Shown here piece by piece: positions 1-12,239 of a stretch of DNA of 64,000 nt. The translations under genes and the position numbers were made by a program. The DNA is taken from the NCBI GenBank assembly GCA_009733575.1, contig ML769556.1, forward strand, positions 58,643-122,642, given 5' to 3'. Origin of the DNA: Gymnopus androsaceus JB14 (Eukaryota; Basidiomycota; Agaricomycetes; Agaricales; Omphalotaceae). Each line of letters begins with the position of its first letter. Positions within the stretch are counted from its first letter, which is position 1. Under the pieces are notes generated by a model, which was given only the letters and a program-made list of their open reading frames with translations, did no database searches and was not told where the DNA came from.

Positions 1-620
1 TTACTAGTAATTAGTACTAACTCTCAGTTGCTTACTAGTAATGAGTACTAGTACCTCCGAGTTGCTTACTCGTAATTAGTGCTAACTAGTAGCTCCAGGT
101 TACTTACTAATAATTAGTACTAGTAAATCCGAATTGCTTAATAGTAATTAGTGCTAGCTAGTAGCTCCAGGTTACTTACTAGTAATTAGTACTAGTAAAT
201 CCGAGTTGCTTAATAGTAATTAGTGCTAACTAGTAGCTCCAGGTTACTTACTAGTAATTAGTACTAGTAACTCCGAGTTGCATACTAATAATTAGTGCTA
301 ACTAGTAGCTCCAGGTTACTTACTAGTAATTAGTACTAGTAACTCCGAGTTGCATACTAGTAATTAGTGCTAACTAGTAGCTCTGGGTTACTTACTAGTA
401 ATTAGTAGTACTAGTAACTCTCAGTTGCTTACTAGTAATTAGTACTAGTAACTCCGAGTTGCTTACTAGTAATTAGTGCTATCAACTCCAAGTTACTTGC
501 TAGTAGCTCCAGGTTACTTACTAGTACACTAGTAACTTCAACTTGCTTACTAGTAATTAGTGCTATCAAATCTGAGTTACTTACTAGCAAGTAGTACTAG
601 TAACTCCAAATTACTTAGTA
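1..620. repeat. 72-bp satellite array
   Basis: Tandem array of a 72-bp unit made of two related halves of about 36 bp, rich in ACTAGTAATTAGTACTAG-type palindromes. The word CCGAGTTGC recurs at 72-bp steps (for example about 201, 273 and 345). Copies are imperfect and fade out near 620. No coding potential. Confidence 0.85.
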
Positions 621-959
621 GTAACTAGTACTAGTTGATATGTTTGGCCTAGGGTGAAAGTGGGTCAATGCTGGCATGTAGTGGTTACTCATGCAGCGCC
701 AGATGGAGTCTTTGCATAAATAATGACAGTAATTTGATTTGAATGATGCTCTTGAATAAAAATGACTTTGAAAATATTCATTTTTGAGGACGTCAAATTT
801 TGAAAGACTCTGGATTGAGCAAGTAAAGTGTGATTCCTGAGGGCATTTTCAACCCAAGTAAGGAAATCTTGGTATCAGTCAGGTGACAATATAGGGCACT
901 ACCACTTTGTTTTTCTACTGAGCGTGGGAATTTTTTTACTAATCACTTGTTCTATATAT
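621..959. other. Unassigned spacer
   Basis: AT-rich single-copy-looking sequence between the satellite and the 140-bp array. I see no ORF, RNA gene or transposon end in it. The left terminus expected for the element ending at 2041 is not found here. Confidence 0.5.
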
Positions 960-2041
960 ACATATATATAAATCATGTGCTAGTGCACGTAACCCCACCC
1001 TCTGAGTATTCTTCGCATTTTTCACAATTTTTTGGGGATTTATGGGCCCAATAACTGACTTTTCTTTGGAAAATTAGTGCCCATTAGTACCCAACAATAT
1101 ATACATATATAAATCATGTGCCAGTGCACCCAACCCCACTCTCTGAATATTTTTAGTACTTTATAAATAGATCATGTGCTAGTGCACCTGACCCCACCCC
1201 TGAATATTTTTAGCAGTTTTCATGATTTTTCGGGATTTATGGGACCCAATAATTGACCTTTTTTTCGGAAAATTAGCGCCCATAAGTGTCCAGCATATAT
1301 ATACATATACAAATCATGTACCAGTGCACCTGACCCCACCCCTGAATATTTTTGGTATTTTTCGTGATTTTTTGAGGATTTATGGGATCCAATAAGTGAC
1401 TTTTTTGGAAAATAAGCGCCCATAAGCGTCCAGCAATGTATATACATGTATAAATCATGTGCCAGTGCACCTGACCCCGCCCCCGAATATTTTTAGCATT
1501 TTTAGTGATTTTTTGGGGATTTATGGGACCCAATAATCCATTTTTCGGAAAATAAGCGCCCATAAGTGTCCAGCAATGTATATACATATATAAATCATGT
1601 GCCAGTGCACCTGACCCCGCCCCCTGAATATTTTTAGCGTTTTTAGTGATTTTTTGGGGATTTGTGGGACCCAATAATCCTTTTTTTCGGAAAATAAGCG
1701 CCCATAAGCAGTGGCCCAGTGGGTGGGCATACGTGCAAACTAAGCGCCCGGCCCGCCACTTTCATTAAGCATTAATGATAACGCCAAATATTTGGCAAAG
1801 ACATAGAAGCTAATAAATATGCCAGATATTTGGCAAAAGAATCAGATAGGCGCTGGGGGAAGGGGAAGATCAAGAACACCTATTTTGCCGACTTGCCGAC
1901 ATCACAGCTGGGCCGGCCAGAATCTTCACCAAATATTTTCCCATTGCATTTTTATCAAGGGCAAATTCTTATTGTAATATTTTGCAAAACGCTCTACAAT
2001 AACTATCGGGATATTTAGCATTAGGCTGGCTGAATCGGCTG
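960..2041. mobile_element. T1-family DNA element, left end missing
   Basis: Same family as the complete element at 32694-33775. Its right end (about 2005-2041) contains CGGGATATTTAGC followed by a diverged terminal repeat, matching both ends of that copy. The interior holds the same 140-bp array in the opposite orientation. It abuts the gag remnant at about 2042. The matching left terminal repeat is absent, so this copy is truncated, possibly at a rearrangement breakpoint. Confidence 0.6.
965..1735. repeat. About 140-bp tandem repeat inside T1
   Basis: Five to six copies of a unit of about 140 bp. AATCATGT followed by AGTGCACC recurs near 971, 1112, 1169 (partial copy), 1312, 1453 and 1592. 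Each unit carries a GCGCCCATAAG block and an A/T run. Minus-strand ORFs across it simply follow the repeat and are not genes. A shorter array of the same unit lies at about 33030-33560 in the other T1 copy. Confidence 0.8.
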
Positions 2042-5000
2042 AACATGTTCTGATGAGGAAGAGTGTCCATGTCCGTGGCCCGACGTGTCGTTAACTTCTT
2101 CCAAGTGTGCTTGCGGGTGACCGTCGGGCGAGTTTCCTGGGTTTCCTTCCCAGGCGGCAGCTCCTCTTTGTCGATTTCTCCAGTTCCGAGCTCGTGATGC
2201 TGTCATCTGCGGTGTGTTTGCAGGATTTGCTTCGATGCAGGCTACAGGCCAATATTGGGGTTGAACCAGAACAGCCTGAGCGTATGGAATTGCGGGCAAG
2301 GGTTGGTATGCGATTTGGGGTTCAACTCGAGTCGCCCCAGAGGAACGACAAGGAAGCCCCTCTCAGTATCCCCTTACCGATCTGTCGAGTTGCATCATCC
2401 TCCTCATCCATCCGCCATAGGTATCGGGTGGGCTGGGTTGACTTGCAATGGAAAGAACCAACCACTCGTGTACTGCGGACAACAGGTTGTGTATCAGGGC
2501 ATCGTCGTTGTACCCTGTTCGGAAGGCGTATTCTTCAAACTGAATGATGAAATTGGTGAAGGATTCATAGGGTTGTTGGGATATCCAAGAGAGTTTGGAG
2601 TGTACATCCAATTTCTCGTTCGGAAGGCCGAATATCTCGCCAAAGACTTGCATGAAGTCATCCCACACATGAAGAGCGGTATTCTGTACTCCACTCATAA
2701 TCTCTCTGTCCCGGAGATTCTGATAGTGGATTGCAGCCGCTTCTCTGAGGAAACTGACTGCGTATGCCACCTTGGTCAAGCCCTCTTCATGGATTGTGGG
2801 TTTTGCTGTGAATACTCGTAGGATCTGTGATATCCACGGGTGGAAGAGTTGATGGTCTTTTCCTGTGAAATCGTCAGGTTTCCTGACATCGATTTTCGAT
2901 TCCATGTTGATCCTGTCCTTCCGCTCGAAGTCTCCATTCTCCCTTCCAGGTGGTCCCTGTTCGCCTCTTTCACCCTGGGGTCCCGGGATTGCCATCCAAC
3001 GTATTCCGTCCCACCATTGAGGATAGCCCGTTGGGGGTGGAGGTGCTCCAGGTGGTCCAGGTGGCGGCCCACCATAAGGTCCCCCTGGTGGTCCTCCTGG
3101 TGGTCCTCCCCCTCCCATCAGTCCCAACTGTCCCCATGGTCCGAGTGGTGGTCCTGTAGGTGGTCCCGCAGGTGGGCTTCCCCATCCGCCTGGGGGTCCT
3201 CCTGGCCCGCCTGGATTGGGAGGTTCTCTTCCCATATTCGCATTCTGCCCTTGTGTGCCCGCATAGTTCCAATTCCAATTTAGTTGATTTGGAGTTTGAA
3301 TGAATGGTGCAGGAGGGAGAGCAGGAGGTCTGTACACGTATGGAATGTTTGCTGGCCCTTGCGGTTGAACGGGCGGGAGCGCTCCTTGAGTGTTAGGTGG
3401 GATGGCGGGTGGCGCAGGGGGTGGGATGGCAGGTGGCGCAAGATTTTGTGGGAATTGGGTAGGAGGCTGGAATGCGGTTTGTGTGGGGATTGAGTATGGC
3501 AGCCACTGGGTGTGGTACTGATTTCCCCTTATCCCTCCCTCTTCTTGATCCCCTTTTCCTGTTACGCCTGGATCTGAAAGGGCTTTTGGTAACCCAGTTT
3601 CTACCCCCTTTGAGGTTCCCCTCCCGCAATCCCTCCCGCTGCCTCTAGTGCCTGTCTGGAACTATGGGGCGGGCTATCTCGGATATGCCACGTCGCCTGT
3701 CCCTTCCTCACTCTCTGATGTTGTGGCCACGAGCTACATCCCACGTCTGGTTCTGACCTAGTACGTTCAGGTTGTGTTTGCGGGAGCTCCCCAATTGTCC
3801 GAAAAACCCGAGGAGCACTTGCATTCTGCTCCAGTTTAGGAATTGGGATTTCCCTCCTTGTTCCTTCTGCAGAATGTGGAGACCTTGGCGGGCGAGCTGT
3901 GTGATCCTCCCCCTCGTTCATATAGATACTGTCGCCATCTTCCTCCTGTACTGTTTCAAGGGAAGCGGGTTTGAGTAACCCTGGGGATCCCAAGATGTCT
4001 GGATTTTCTTCCTGTGTTTGCGATACACTTTCCCCCCATTCTCTCCACGTCGATGGTGGTCGCAAATACGGCAAGGGGTTTCGTGGTCCTTTGGGCGGAA
4101 GAGTCAGAGTCGGAAGGTTATTGGAGGGTGCAAAGGAGGGGTCATGAGCAGTAGAGGCAGGCTCAGCTGCCTGCTGTCCTTCGTTGTTCACAGTAAGTAA
4201 CAGATACTGTTGCTGGTCATCATCCTCTTCTATTGCCCGTTTCAGCTTCTTTGCCTGCTCCAACTCTTCTGGGGTGAGTGTCGCACCAGGTTTCAACATG
4301 ATTTCGTCCAATTGCATTTGACGGGAAACATGTTGCGTTTCAGGTGTGCTCACATTGAATCTCCCCTCCCCTGACAGTGCTACACTATAGATGGTTTGGC
4401 CCCACCTATCTCCAAATGCAGATGTTCCCCTCAGAGGAGTCATAGTGCCCTCCAGGTGGACATCAGCGGGACGACGTCTATTTGTCGTCTGCGCTTGTCG
4501 AGGTCAGACCACGGCGGCTGACCCCCCACTTTCAGGTATTCCTCCCAATTGCACTGTTGGGTCGAGCGTCCGCGACGCAACTGGTGTAGCTCGTGCTAAG
4601 GGATCAGTTCAAATTCCGTGTTGCCATTCGTAATGGGTGATTGGCAGGTGGACAGTGTTATTTCCCTCCCATTGTGCATGCGAGGCTTCCCAAGCAATTT
4701 ATGCAGCCTCTGAGGAGATGCTTCTTCCCCCTTGGTCCCAATCCAAACCTGGTCTATTTCCGTGGTAGGATGGGGTGAGGGGAAGTGGTCCTCTTTCAGC
4801 GTTATACGTTTGGGAAGCTTCGTTAACATGCTGGATAACTTCTGGATCCAAGAGCACATTGAAGAACCACAGCAAGTTGCAGTGATTTTCTGCGACGGAC
4901 AGGAAACTGGACACTGTGGGGTGACCCGCTTGTACTGGTATGGGTTGTTGGCATATCTCGAGAAACGTTTCCCGTAGCTCTGAAGGGGTCAAACTCCCTT

Positions 5001-5757
5001 CCACCGGCAGTCCCATCTCCCGCAAGATGTAGTGGGAAACGTGAGCCAGGTCGGCCCAGGTGCAGCAATTTGCTGTCAGAAGATCCTGCAGTCGGAATGT
5101 GGTCTCGGAGGATGGTCGAGGTCCAATCATTCCTCCCGATCGATCCATCTCTATCAAAGATAGGGATGGTTGTCTTGCCCTTGAGATGAAGTCCCCCATG
5201 GTACTACTCCTATGCCGTTGGGAGCTAGTTTCCGATTGTTGAGCTTCCAAATTCTGACGTTCTTTGTCAGGGGCTCCCTGCGGAGTATAACGAAGCTCCT
5301 GTGGGGGTGCTTGTTGGGCATGTCTCCCCCTCAAAGATGGTGAGATGTCTGTCGGGCGGTACACTCCTACTCCCATTGACGTTGTACGGAATTGTCTTCA
5401 ACCCTGAGTATTATCAGGGGAGATTCCTGATGATCCTGGCAGTGCGGGTAGCCCCAGGTAGAACGCCGACGTGGGCGGTTGAAGGGTCTGAATGTGTTGA
5501 CCCTGTGCAACTGTCTGTATTGGCAGGTGTTGCCGATCAGGAGGTGTATAGGCTACCACGGCTGTCAGAGGGGTAACCTCAGCGGGTAATGATCCAAATA
5601 CCCTATTGGTGCTGGATCCTTGGGATCCCGCAGAAAGGCGTTGTCCTCGTTCTCCCCATTGGTAATTCCCAAAGTCGGGAGCTTCTTGTTGTGGTTGTGT
5701 GTTACCCTCCTGTTGTCCAGCAGACAAGGAAGGTGGTACCGTGAACGTCCCCGACAT
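2042..5757 (-). pseudogene. Chromovirus (Ty3/gypsy) Gag, decayed, collagen-like linker
   Basis: Gag region of an LTR retrotransposon on the minus strand, starting with ATG at 5757, 28 bases inside the adjacent 5' LTR. Open stretches at 5757-5398, 5376-4699 and 4443-3601 share one frame and are separated by stops; the reading then shifts to 3337-2363 and 2299-2042. The 3337-2363 part has a Gly/Pro-rich collagen-like stretch (many GPP/PPG triplets, IPGPQGERGEQGPPG) followed by a helical capsid-like Gag domain (FTGKDHQLFHPWISQILRVF, then a segment beginning WDDFMQVFGEIFG). It would form the RNA-binding particle shell. The 3' end is cut by the T1 element, and no CCHC knuckle or protease follows. 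Family assignment is by pattern; the reading frame is broken in at least four places. Confidence 0.75.
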
Positions 5758-5818
5758 ATTCGACGACGGTTTGGTCTTGATATTGTGTAAGACCGGGGTC
5801 GACGGTCTTAGGGAAAGG

Positions 5819-6544
5819 TAGAGATGGGCACGAATAGCGAATATTCATGAGTATTCATGAATATTTAGCCATTCGTTACTCGCAAATAATGAGTCACGAG
5901 TGACGAATATATTCGTTACACGAGTACTTACTCGAGTATAAATAGCCACTTTGATGTCACAAATATTCGTGGTACTTTATTCATGAATATTCGCGAATAT
6001 TCGCCGATATCACGTGCTTGTTAGCACGAGCATGTGAGGTATTCATTACTTAAGCAAAAATTCAATATATAACTTAATTCGGCTATGTTTGAATATGTAT
6101 ATAATGTTATTGACATGTAACTGTAATAAAATCTGTGTGGCTTAGTGGTTATGGGCGCCGACTCTGGATTAAGGTCAGGCCTTCCTGTGATAGCTGACCA
6201 GCAGAGTTCAATTCTCAGTACCGCCACAATTTTGTGTCATGTAATAGTACTCGGAAATGTATACAGACTGTATTTATATTATTATTAAACACTAATATAG
6301 TACTTCAACATTATTACTTACATGTTCGAGCCTATATTTACTTTATTTGTAATGTTGTTAATTAATCACAAGTATACTCGAGTATTTGTCCTAAAATACT
6401 CGTTATTCACGAATATCTATTCGCGAATATATGTCTGTACAAATATTCGAGTATATACTCGAGTATAAATAGTGGATTTGAGGTGACAAATATTCGTACC
6501 ACGAATAACGAATATACTCGAGTATGTATTCGTGCCCACCTCTA
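5819..6544. mobile_element. Non-autonomous hAT-type element in the LTR
   Basis: Terminal inverted repeats TAGAGATGGGCACGAAT and its near-complement ATTCGTGCCCACCTCTA, flanked by a perfect 8-bp duplication GGGAAAGG (5811-5818 and 6545-6552). TAG/CAG ends with GGGCA and an 8-bp target duplication are typical of hAT elements. The interior is full of GAATATTCG/CTCGAGTAT palindromes near both ends and has no transposase ORF. It is related to 19725-20643. Confidence 0.88.
6136..6228 (+). repeat. tRNA-like segment inside the hAT-type element
   Basis: About 93 bases with tRNA features: first bases TGTGGC can pair with last bases GCCACA, an A-box-like TGGCTTAGTGG follows, and a B-box-like AGTTCAATTCT lies near the end. 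The anticodon arm is not convincingly canonical and the segment is longer than a normal tRNA. The same segment lies in the second hAT-type element at about 20229-20330, so it is an integral, SINE-like part of the family rather than a chance tRNA gene. Confidence 0.5.
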
Positions 6545-7090
6545 GGGAAAGGTACTAGAAGTAGCTTTGTGGCCTTAGCGTGAAAGGCGGACGAGATCCG
6601 CGATCGAATATGTGTGCGGGTGAGCTAGTCGAAGACTAGTAAAGAGAAGCGGATGGGTTGGGAATGCCAAAGCTCCCGGATATGAGTTCTGAGTCTAGTT
6701 GTGTGAGCCGACATCGATTGGTCGACGGCGGGGAGTCTGGTTGTTGTATGAGCTTGTTGGCAGTCAAGTCGACACGTGAGTTGAAAAGCGGAAGCCAAAA
6801 CAAGCGTGTATTGAGAAAGTAGATGAATTGACAGAAATATAAGAAAATAGAGAGAAAGCAAGAAATACGGGAGGTAAACAGGTTAATATCAAGACCAGGG
6901 ATCCTCCAAGGGAGTTTACAGATTATATACGTGCGGGATGTGGGATTGGTGAGTAGTAAGCATGTACGGAAGTAGCTGAGATACGTAGTGGACTTAGCGG
7001 GTGGTTGTCGTGTTGGTAGGGTAGGTTATGCATAGGATCGGGAGGGTTAGAGGGTTGAAGATAGTGAAATGGGTGGTACAGGGCATGACA

Positions 7091-7350
7091 AAATTTCAAT
7101 TCATACTGTGTGACAGTGTCACATGATTGTTGATGGGATCAGTAGAGATAGGTTGTGAGATGACTAGATGAGACCATCATCACCATCACTATCAATACCT
7201 ATTTGGTTGCCAATACTAAGGAGGCATGGAATCCAGAGGTGCCAGAGGTCCTGGCGCCCTGGATATCCTGTGGATTTACTTCATATTTGATACTGGATTG
7301 CTACACTTTGGCCTATCTAACATGATATAAATTGTGGTAGCCTGAAGTGA
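7091..7350 (+). repeat. REP-1, right half
   Basis: Matches 47330-47615 nearly base for base, starting at AAATTTCAATTCATAC and running through CTGTGTGACAGTGTCACATG to TAACATGATATAAATTGTGG. It begins exactly at the outer edge of the chromovirus 5' LTR. The missing left half is found inverted at 41440-41756, next to the 3' LTR. Confidence 0.85.
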
Positions 7351-7362
7351 ATTCATACTGGT

Positions 7363-8889
7363 ATGCTCTTTTACTTATCTTGTGAATTTGTTTCTCCCTC
7401 TCCACCTTCTGAAGCTCCCATCATTGTTATGAATGCCATTGCTTGTGATTCTTTTTGCCACTCTCATTCACCTTCATCTTCACATTGTTCTTATGGTTCT
7501 GTTGAATCTTTTCATTCTCAATCTTTTGGTGATAATTCTGATATATTTTCAGAACATTCTAGTTATTCTTTAGTTGATGGTGATTCAGACGAACCTTGGC
7601 CCAACTCTCCCTCTTCCTCTCCACATCTTTCTTCATATTCTGATTACTCTCAGCCTTGCTCTGAGTATTATTCTGAATTTTCCAATGTTCCTGATGTTTT
7701 GGAAGGGGATGATTCTTATGGGGGTGAAGATTTTAGTTCTTGTGCTTCTCCTTTTTCATCAGATCTTTCACATGGGGGTGATATTTCTCAACCTTCCCAG
7801 CCTACCTCTGCACCCCAGGTATTTGCTAATTTTCTTGATGATGATGACTGGGATCTTCCACCAAGACTTTCTCATGCTCATTATGTTCCAAAGAACACTC
7901 AAGTTTTTTATCCACTCACTGCTTACACTGCTCTATTGCATCCACCTTCCTACTTCCCATCTTATCCACAGGCTATACAGCCTCACTCTGCACAATTGCA
8001 ATCACGTGCTTATTATATACATTTACTGGCTACTTGGGATTGAAATCCAAAGATCTCTCCATAACAGGACAATTCACTTAGCCCAGTGGTCATACATTGA
8101 TGCCATACTCTCTTGCTATGGATTCTCAGATATAAAGCCACTCTCTATTCCCTTCGATACCCACATTCACCTCACCAAAGACCAGTCACCCGAAACAGTC
8201 AAGGATATCGCTTTTATGCACAACAAACCCTACAGAGAGGCCCTTGGTGCTCTCCAGTACTTATACACTGCTACGAGACCTGGCATCACGTATGCAGTCT
8301 CTATCCTTGCCTACTTTTCACAAAACCCCGGCATGACTCATTGAAATGGTGTACAACTTGTCTAGACCTATCTCAAATACACCTGAGACCTTTGGCTCAG
8401 TATGAGCAATCAGGGGACAGTCCAAGGCTACATAGATGCAGATAGTATATCCCAAGAGGATCAACATGCTATTTCCGGGTACATTTTTATGTTGAACGGA
8501 GGAGCGGTATCTTGGTTGTCAAAACAACAGGACACCATTTCTTTATCCACCACAGAAGCCGAGTATATTGCTTTGACCATGTGGGAAAGGAAGCAATCTG
8601 GCTTAGGAATCTTTTATTGGAAATCTTGGGCCCCATTACTCATGCAATCCCTTTCATGTCAGACAATTAGTCCGCCATTGCATTGGCAAAGGATGATCAT
8701 TTCATGCCAGGACCAAACACATCAATATCCAATATTACTTCATCCGCTATGTCATTGAGGAAGGTAAAATTCATCTTACTTACTGCCCTACCAAAAACAT
8801 GACAGCAGACATCTTCACCAAAGCATTACCTTTAATGAAAGCCAAACATTTTGCAGCATCCATAGGATTAGCAAAGGTTTGAAGGGGAG
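7363..8889 (+). pseudogene. Ty1/copia Pol 3' fragment
   Basis: Remnant of a copia polyprotein. 7363-8043 is open in one frame for a Ser/Asp/Pro-rich stretch of 226 residues, like the linker between integrase and reverse transcriptase or an unrelated low-complexity ORF. In another frame 8025-8344 gives the end of the copia RT (LGIEIQRSLHNRTIHLAQ; then a block containing YREALGALQYLYTATRPG). 8402-8600 gives the RNase H end (AISGYIFMLNGGAVSWLSK, TEAEYIAL), and 8760-8880 reads the usual C-terminal block with frame loss. The catalytic first half of RT is deleted. A purine-rich tract GAAGGGGAG at 8881-8889 precedes the LTR. Confidence 0.8.
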
Positions 8890-9100
8890 TGTTGGAATAT
8901 CAAAGGTAAATATATTGTTTGTACATAGGACTGTATATAAGCCTAGGTACCATACCCTGTAATACCACCACTGTTCCCCATCAATCTGTGTGATTGTTAG
9001 TACTAAGTCCTGTATGGACTTACTGCTGCTACTCCCTGTTTAGGAATATAACTCTAATAGCCCCAAGTACAGTATATGTACAAGTCAGAACCCTGTCAAT
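8890..9100 (+). mobile_element. Copia 3' LTR, end uncertain
   Basis: Begins TGTTGGAATATC directly after the polypurine tract, the usual start of copia LTRs. I cannot place the right end; no second copy is in the window. The stretch to about 9330 holds no gene. Confidence 0.5.
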
Positions 9101-10374
9101 ACATCCCTATGTAGGTAAGGTATTTAGCCCAAGTTACCCTATAGTAGATATATACTAGTATTTGACAGAACTTTGGCCCTGAATTTACTATATCTCATTA
9201 CTGGAGATGCAAGTGACATCATGTGACCATCAGGCATCAGTTTGGGCAGCATTTGGGAGGCGCAGGACTTTAAAATACAACACAAATGGATTATAGACTA
9301 TAGGTAAGATCAGATCTACATAGATTAAGTAGTAGATTACAACAAGATCACAGCAGCAACAGCAGCAAGAAACATGACACAGCAAGAAGAGTAAGAGCCA
9401 GAGAAAACATCAACTGGGCCAGTCTGAGAACTCAGCATCATCTTCATCATCATCCTCCCCACCATTGGACCCTTCATAAAGCCTCTTGGTCTGATCAGTT
9501 GATAGTCATTGAGGATAGGGACGCAGGACATCATCAGGCCAGCCCCAACCTTGTAGGGGACAACAATGTTCTTGGCAAAGGAGACATAGCTCATGGTGAG
9601 ATTCACAATCCCTGTAATTTCCTCTAGAGAACCCAGCCCAGCATCAGTCAGAGCACCTAACAAAAGAAAGATTGCAAAACAACTTACAGAGGCCTTGGGT
9701 GATCATCTGGACAATCTCACTTGCCATCTTGCTTTGGTACAGTTTCCTTGTCCCAACTACAGAGGAGTAAGTCAATTAGCCATCTGTAAATATGAAACAA
9801 AATAAGAAATACCTTTCTGCACAGTAGCAACAAAGCTCTCATACAAGTTCATAACATCTTGGACACCCAAGTGAAAGTACTATCAAAAGAATGCATCTGG
9901 GACCACGCCCATAGAATGCAGGCACAACAGTCAACTCAAAGGAACCATGGACAACCATGCCAAACAAATTAGCATCCAACAATTCAGATAAAAAGCCAGC
10001 CTACAAAATTGTCAGTGGAATACAGAGGCCCAACAAGACAGTCCCACCTCTTCTTGGAGCAAGTTCATCTTCTCTGATATGCTCTTTGCCAGAGCATGTT
10101 TGCTCACCTGGATAGCAGCAACCTTCTCCTCATCATACTTCTGCCAAAGGGCTTTCATTGCATCAGGATTGCTGAAGATTTCCTGGAGGTTGTTGTCCAT
10201 CTTCACATGATCTTGGAGGTCCTTCAGTGGAATACAAGAGCCTTTACCTTGAGCTAAGACAAAGTGTCAGAAAAATTGAAAACCTATTGAGACTATTCAC
10301 TTACTAGAGTTCAGTTCCTTCTCCTTAAAGTACACCAAAATATTATAATCACTGGCCTTCCTTTGGGTCTTCAT

Positions 10375-12120
10375 TGATACGCCGATTGTTTGGCTAAGGC
10401 TAGAACTGTGCAGAACCAATAATCCTAGGTTCTGTTAGTAACAAAACACAGTCAATAAGAGAACTATAGTGAGCCCGAGCTGATAGTTAAAATCTACCGA
10501 GGACCTATTCTACCCAAGAGGTTGCAGAGTAACAGTACGTGCAATGGTACCATACTTAACTTTGTGAATGCACCTCAATCAAAGTCCTATGCATGGTATG
10601 GTGTAGCAAGGCATGCTTGTTGGATAACAAGTTGCTGACCAAGGCAGATAAACGAGCCCACATACCAGTTATACTAGGCTAGGTCATCAAAGGATATACC
10701 TCAGGGATCGAAGTCTTAATGAGGCATCGCTTCTGCGATCAGCTCACCAAGGTTTATTAAACAAAGCAAGGTGGACCAAGATGAGGAAGTACCCTAATGG
10801 GTGCCCTCAAAGTTGACGCTCACTGGAAAGCACCCAGGCAGATAGCTGTGGCAATCCAACGCGGCCACATGACCCACTTGCTGTAGCTACTTCTAGAGCA
10901 CGGAAGGACCAAGGAGTGTTTCTATTCAAGCCTCAGTGTTTTACCAAGCTCCATATGCTACCATGCATCTAGACTTGAGACCACACGGAGCTAGGGATAA
11001 TAACCAATCTCCCATTGGCAAGGAAAAACATAGAAATAATTCTGAGGGCTGTTCTGCTAAAGGAACTGGCGAGCCTTGTAAAAAGGCAAATGACTCAAGT
11101 CGATTCGGACCAAAAATCCCAAAAGTTGACCCAATTGAGGAAGACAAACAAACAAGGCAGGAAAATATCGAGGCAAAACCATAGTATACATGCATATATG
11201 GACATTATTTATCTTTTTCTATTTTACTTACTCTGTTTCATCCTATCTTGCTCAGTTTCTCTCATTTTCCTATTTTATTATATCTTGCTCAGTATATAAG
11301 GGTAGCTATTCTATCTTGGAATAACAAGTTAGACTTGATACCTGAAATGCAGTTCTATCTTAGGACCTGTAGTGATTCATACACACTCAGACACATCTGC
11401 ATTGTCCTCTACAACCTTTGAAATGGGTGGCCTTCTTGTAACCTGGATAATACTGAGGCTGTTCATTCTACTTCCCGGCTATTAAGTTGAGCATTCCTGG
11501 TCTTCATCTTGAAGAGAGGTCACGTCAGTCTTAGGACTGCAGGTGGAGCCTAACGTGCACACCTCAATGAGCCCATTGTTGATTAGGAAAGGTCTTGGAC
11601 CCAAGTGTTGGCTTTGTCTAGTTTTAGGGAGGAAGCTTCTTGGAGTGTTACCTAGCTTTACCAACAGATTCTACCCCTTGCCCGCTCTTCGCTGAGTGTG
11701 TTAAAAAACACCTACTTGAATGACTTGCGCAGCAGTTGTATAAGCTTGTTAGGTAACTTGTGGGATTCCCTGAGAGTTGGAGTATCATCGTGCGGCGACG
11801 TAAAGGCTCCCGAGATATGCAAAGTTGTTTGTTGAGCCGGTGTACTTGACCCGTGCTTTGGTGTTTGCTTTCCCCTCAATTAGTTCGGCGCGTTGTCGTA
11901 TGTTAGTTGGCTTTTCAAAACCTCCCTCCAAATATAAAACCTTGTTCATCTTGCACTGTCTGTGCCAACTGTCAAGTGCTTTTCTCTTTGAATCAATTAG
12001 TAGTTGAGGGAACCTTCGACAACCTCCTTCCTTGCATTAAATTAAACCTTTTGGATTGTATCTGATTGGGGTGATTGTTGTTTGGTCAGTTTTCATACCC
12101 AGCACAAATCTAACTCATCA
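10375..12120 (+). mobile_element. Solo LTR (copy A of the 58-kb gypsy LTR)
   Basis: TGATACGCCGATTG...AACTCATCA, 1746 bp, homologous over its whole length to the 5' LTR at 58112-59933. It is flanked by the 4-bp duplication TCAT (10371-10374, 12121-12124). No PBS, coding region or polypurine tract adjoins it, so it is a solo LTR from LTR-LTR recombination. It lacks the roughly 60-bp internal duplication present in copies B and C. A TATA-like AGTATATAAGGGTAGC is near 11290. Confidence 0.9.
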
Positions 12121-12239
12121 TCATTGAAGGAATTTGGTGAGCCAGTTTTTTGATATAGTCAACAGAGACATTGTTAAGCTCTGCATACTTGTGAAGAGCT
12201 CTTCTCGCTCCTCCAAAAGCTTGTTGATATTGGCACCAA

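Larger units (their letters stand above)
5786..7090 (-). mobile_element. Chromovirus 5' LTR (571 bp plus hAT insertion)
   Basis: On the minus strand it runs TGTCATGCCC...GGTCTTACA, the same ends as the LTR at 40869-41439. Gross length is 1305; removing the 726-bp hAT-type element and one 8-bp target copy leaves 571 bp, exactly the length of the other LTR. By eye the two differ at about 20 positions, nearly all transitions. A TATA-like ACGTATATAATC lies within. The right flank AAATTTCAATTC is REP-1 sequence. Confidence 0.9.

Noticed and set aside
1..620. Regular direct repeats resembling a CRISPR array
   Set aside because: No unique spacers; the whole unit repeats, it is palindrome-rich, and the host is a eukaryote. 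It is a satellite.
1830..2018. A 62-codon plus-strand ORF
   Set aside because: Lies within the terminal region of the T1 element; not shared with the other copy.
2840..3283. Plus-strand ORF rich in Trp/Ser/Arg across the Gag region
   Set aside because: It is the antisense shadow of the Gly/Pro-rich Gag tract, with no domain of its own.
6136..6228. A functional tRNA gene
   Set aside because: Anticodon and D arms do not fold into a standard tRNA, the segment is too long without a convincing intron, and an equally odd copy sits in a second transposon.
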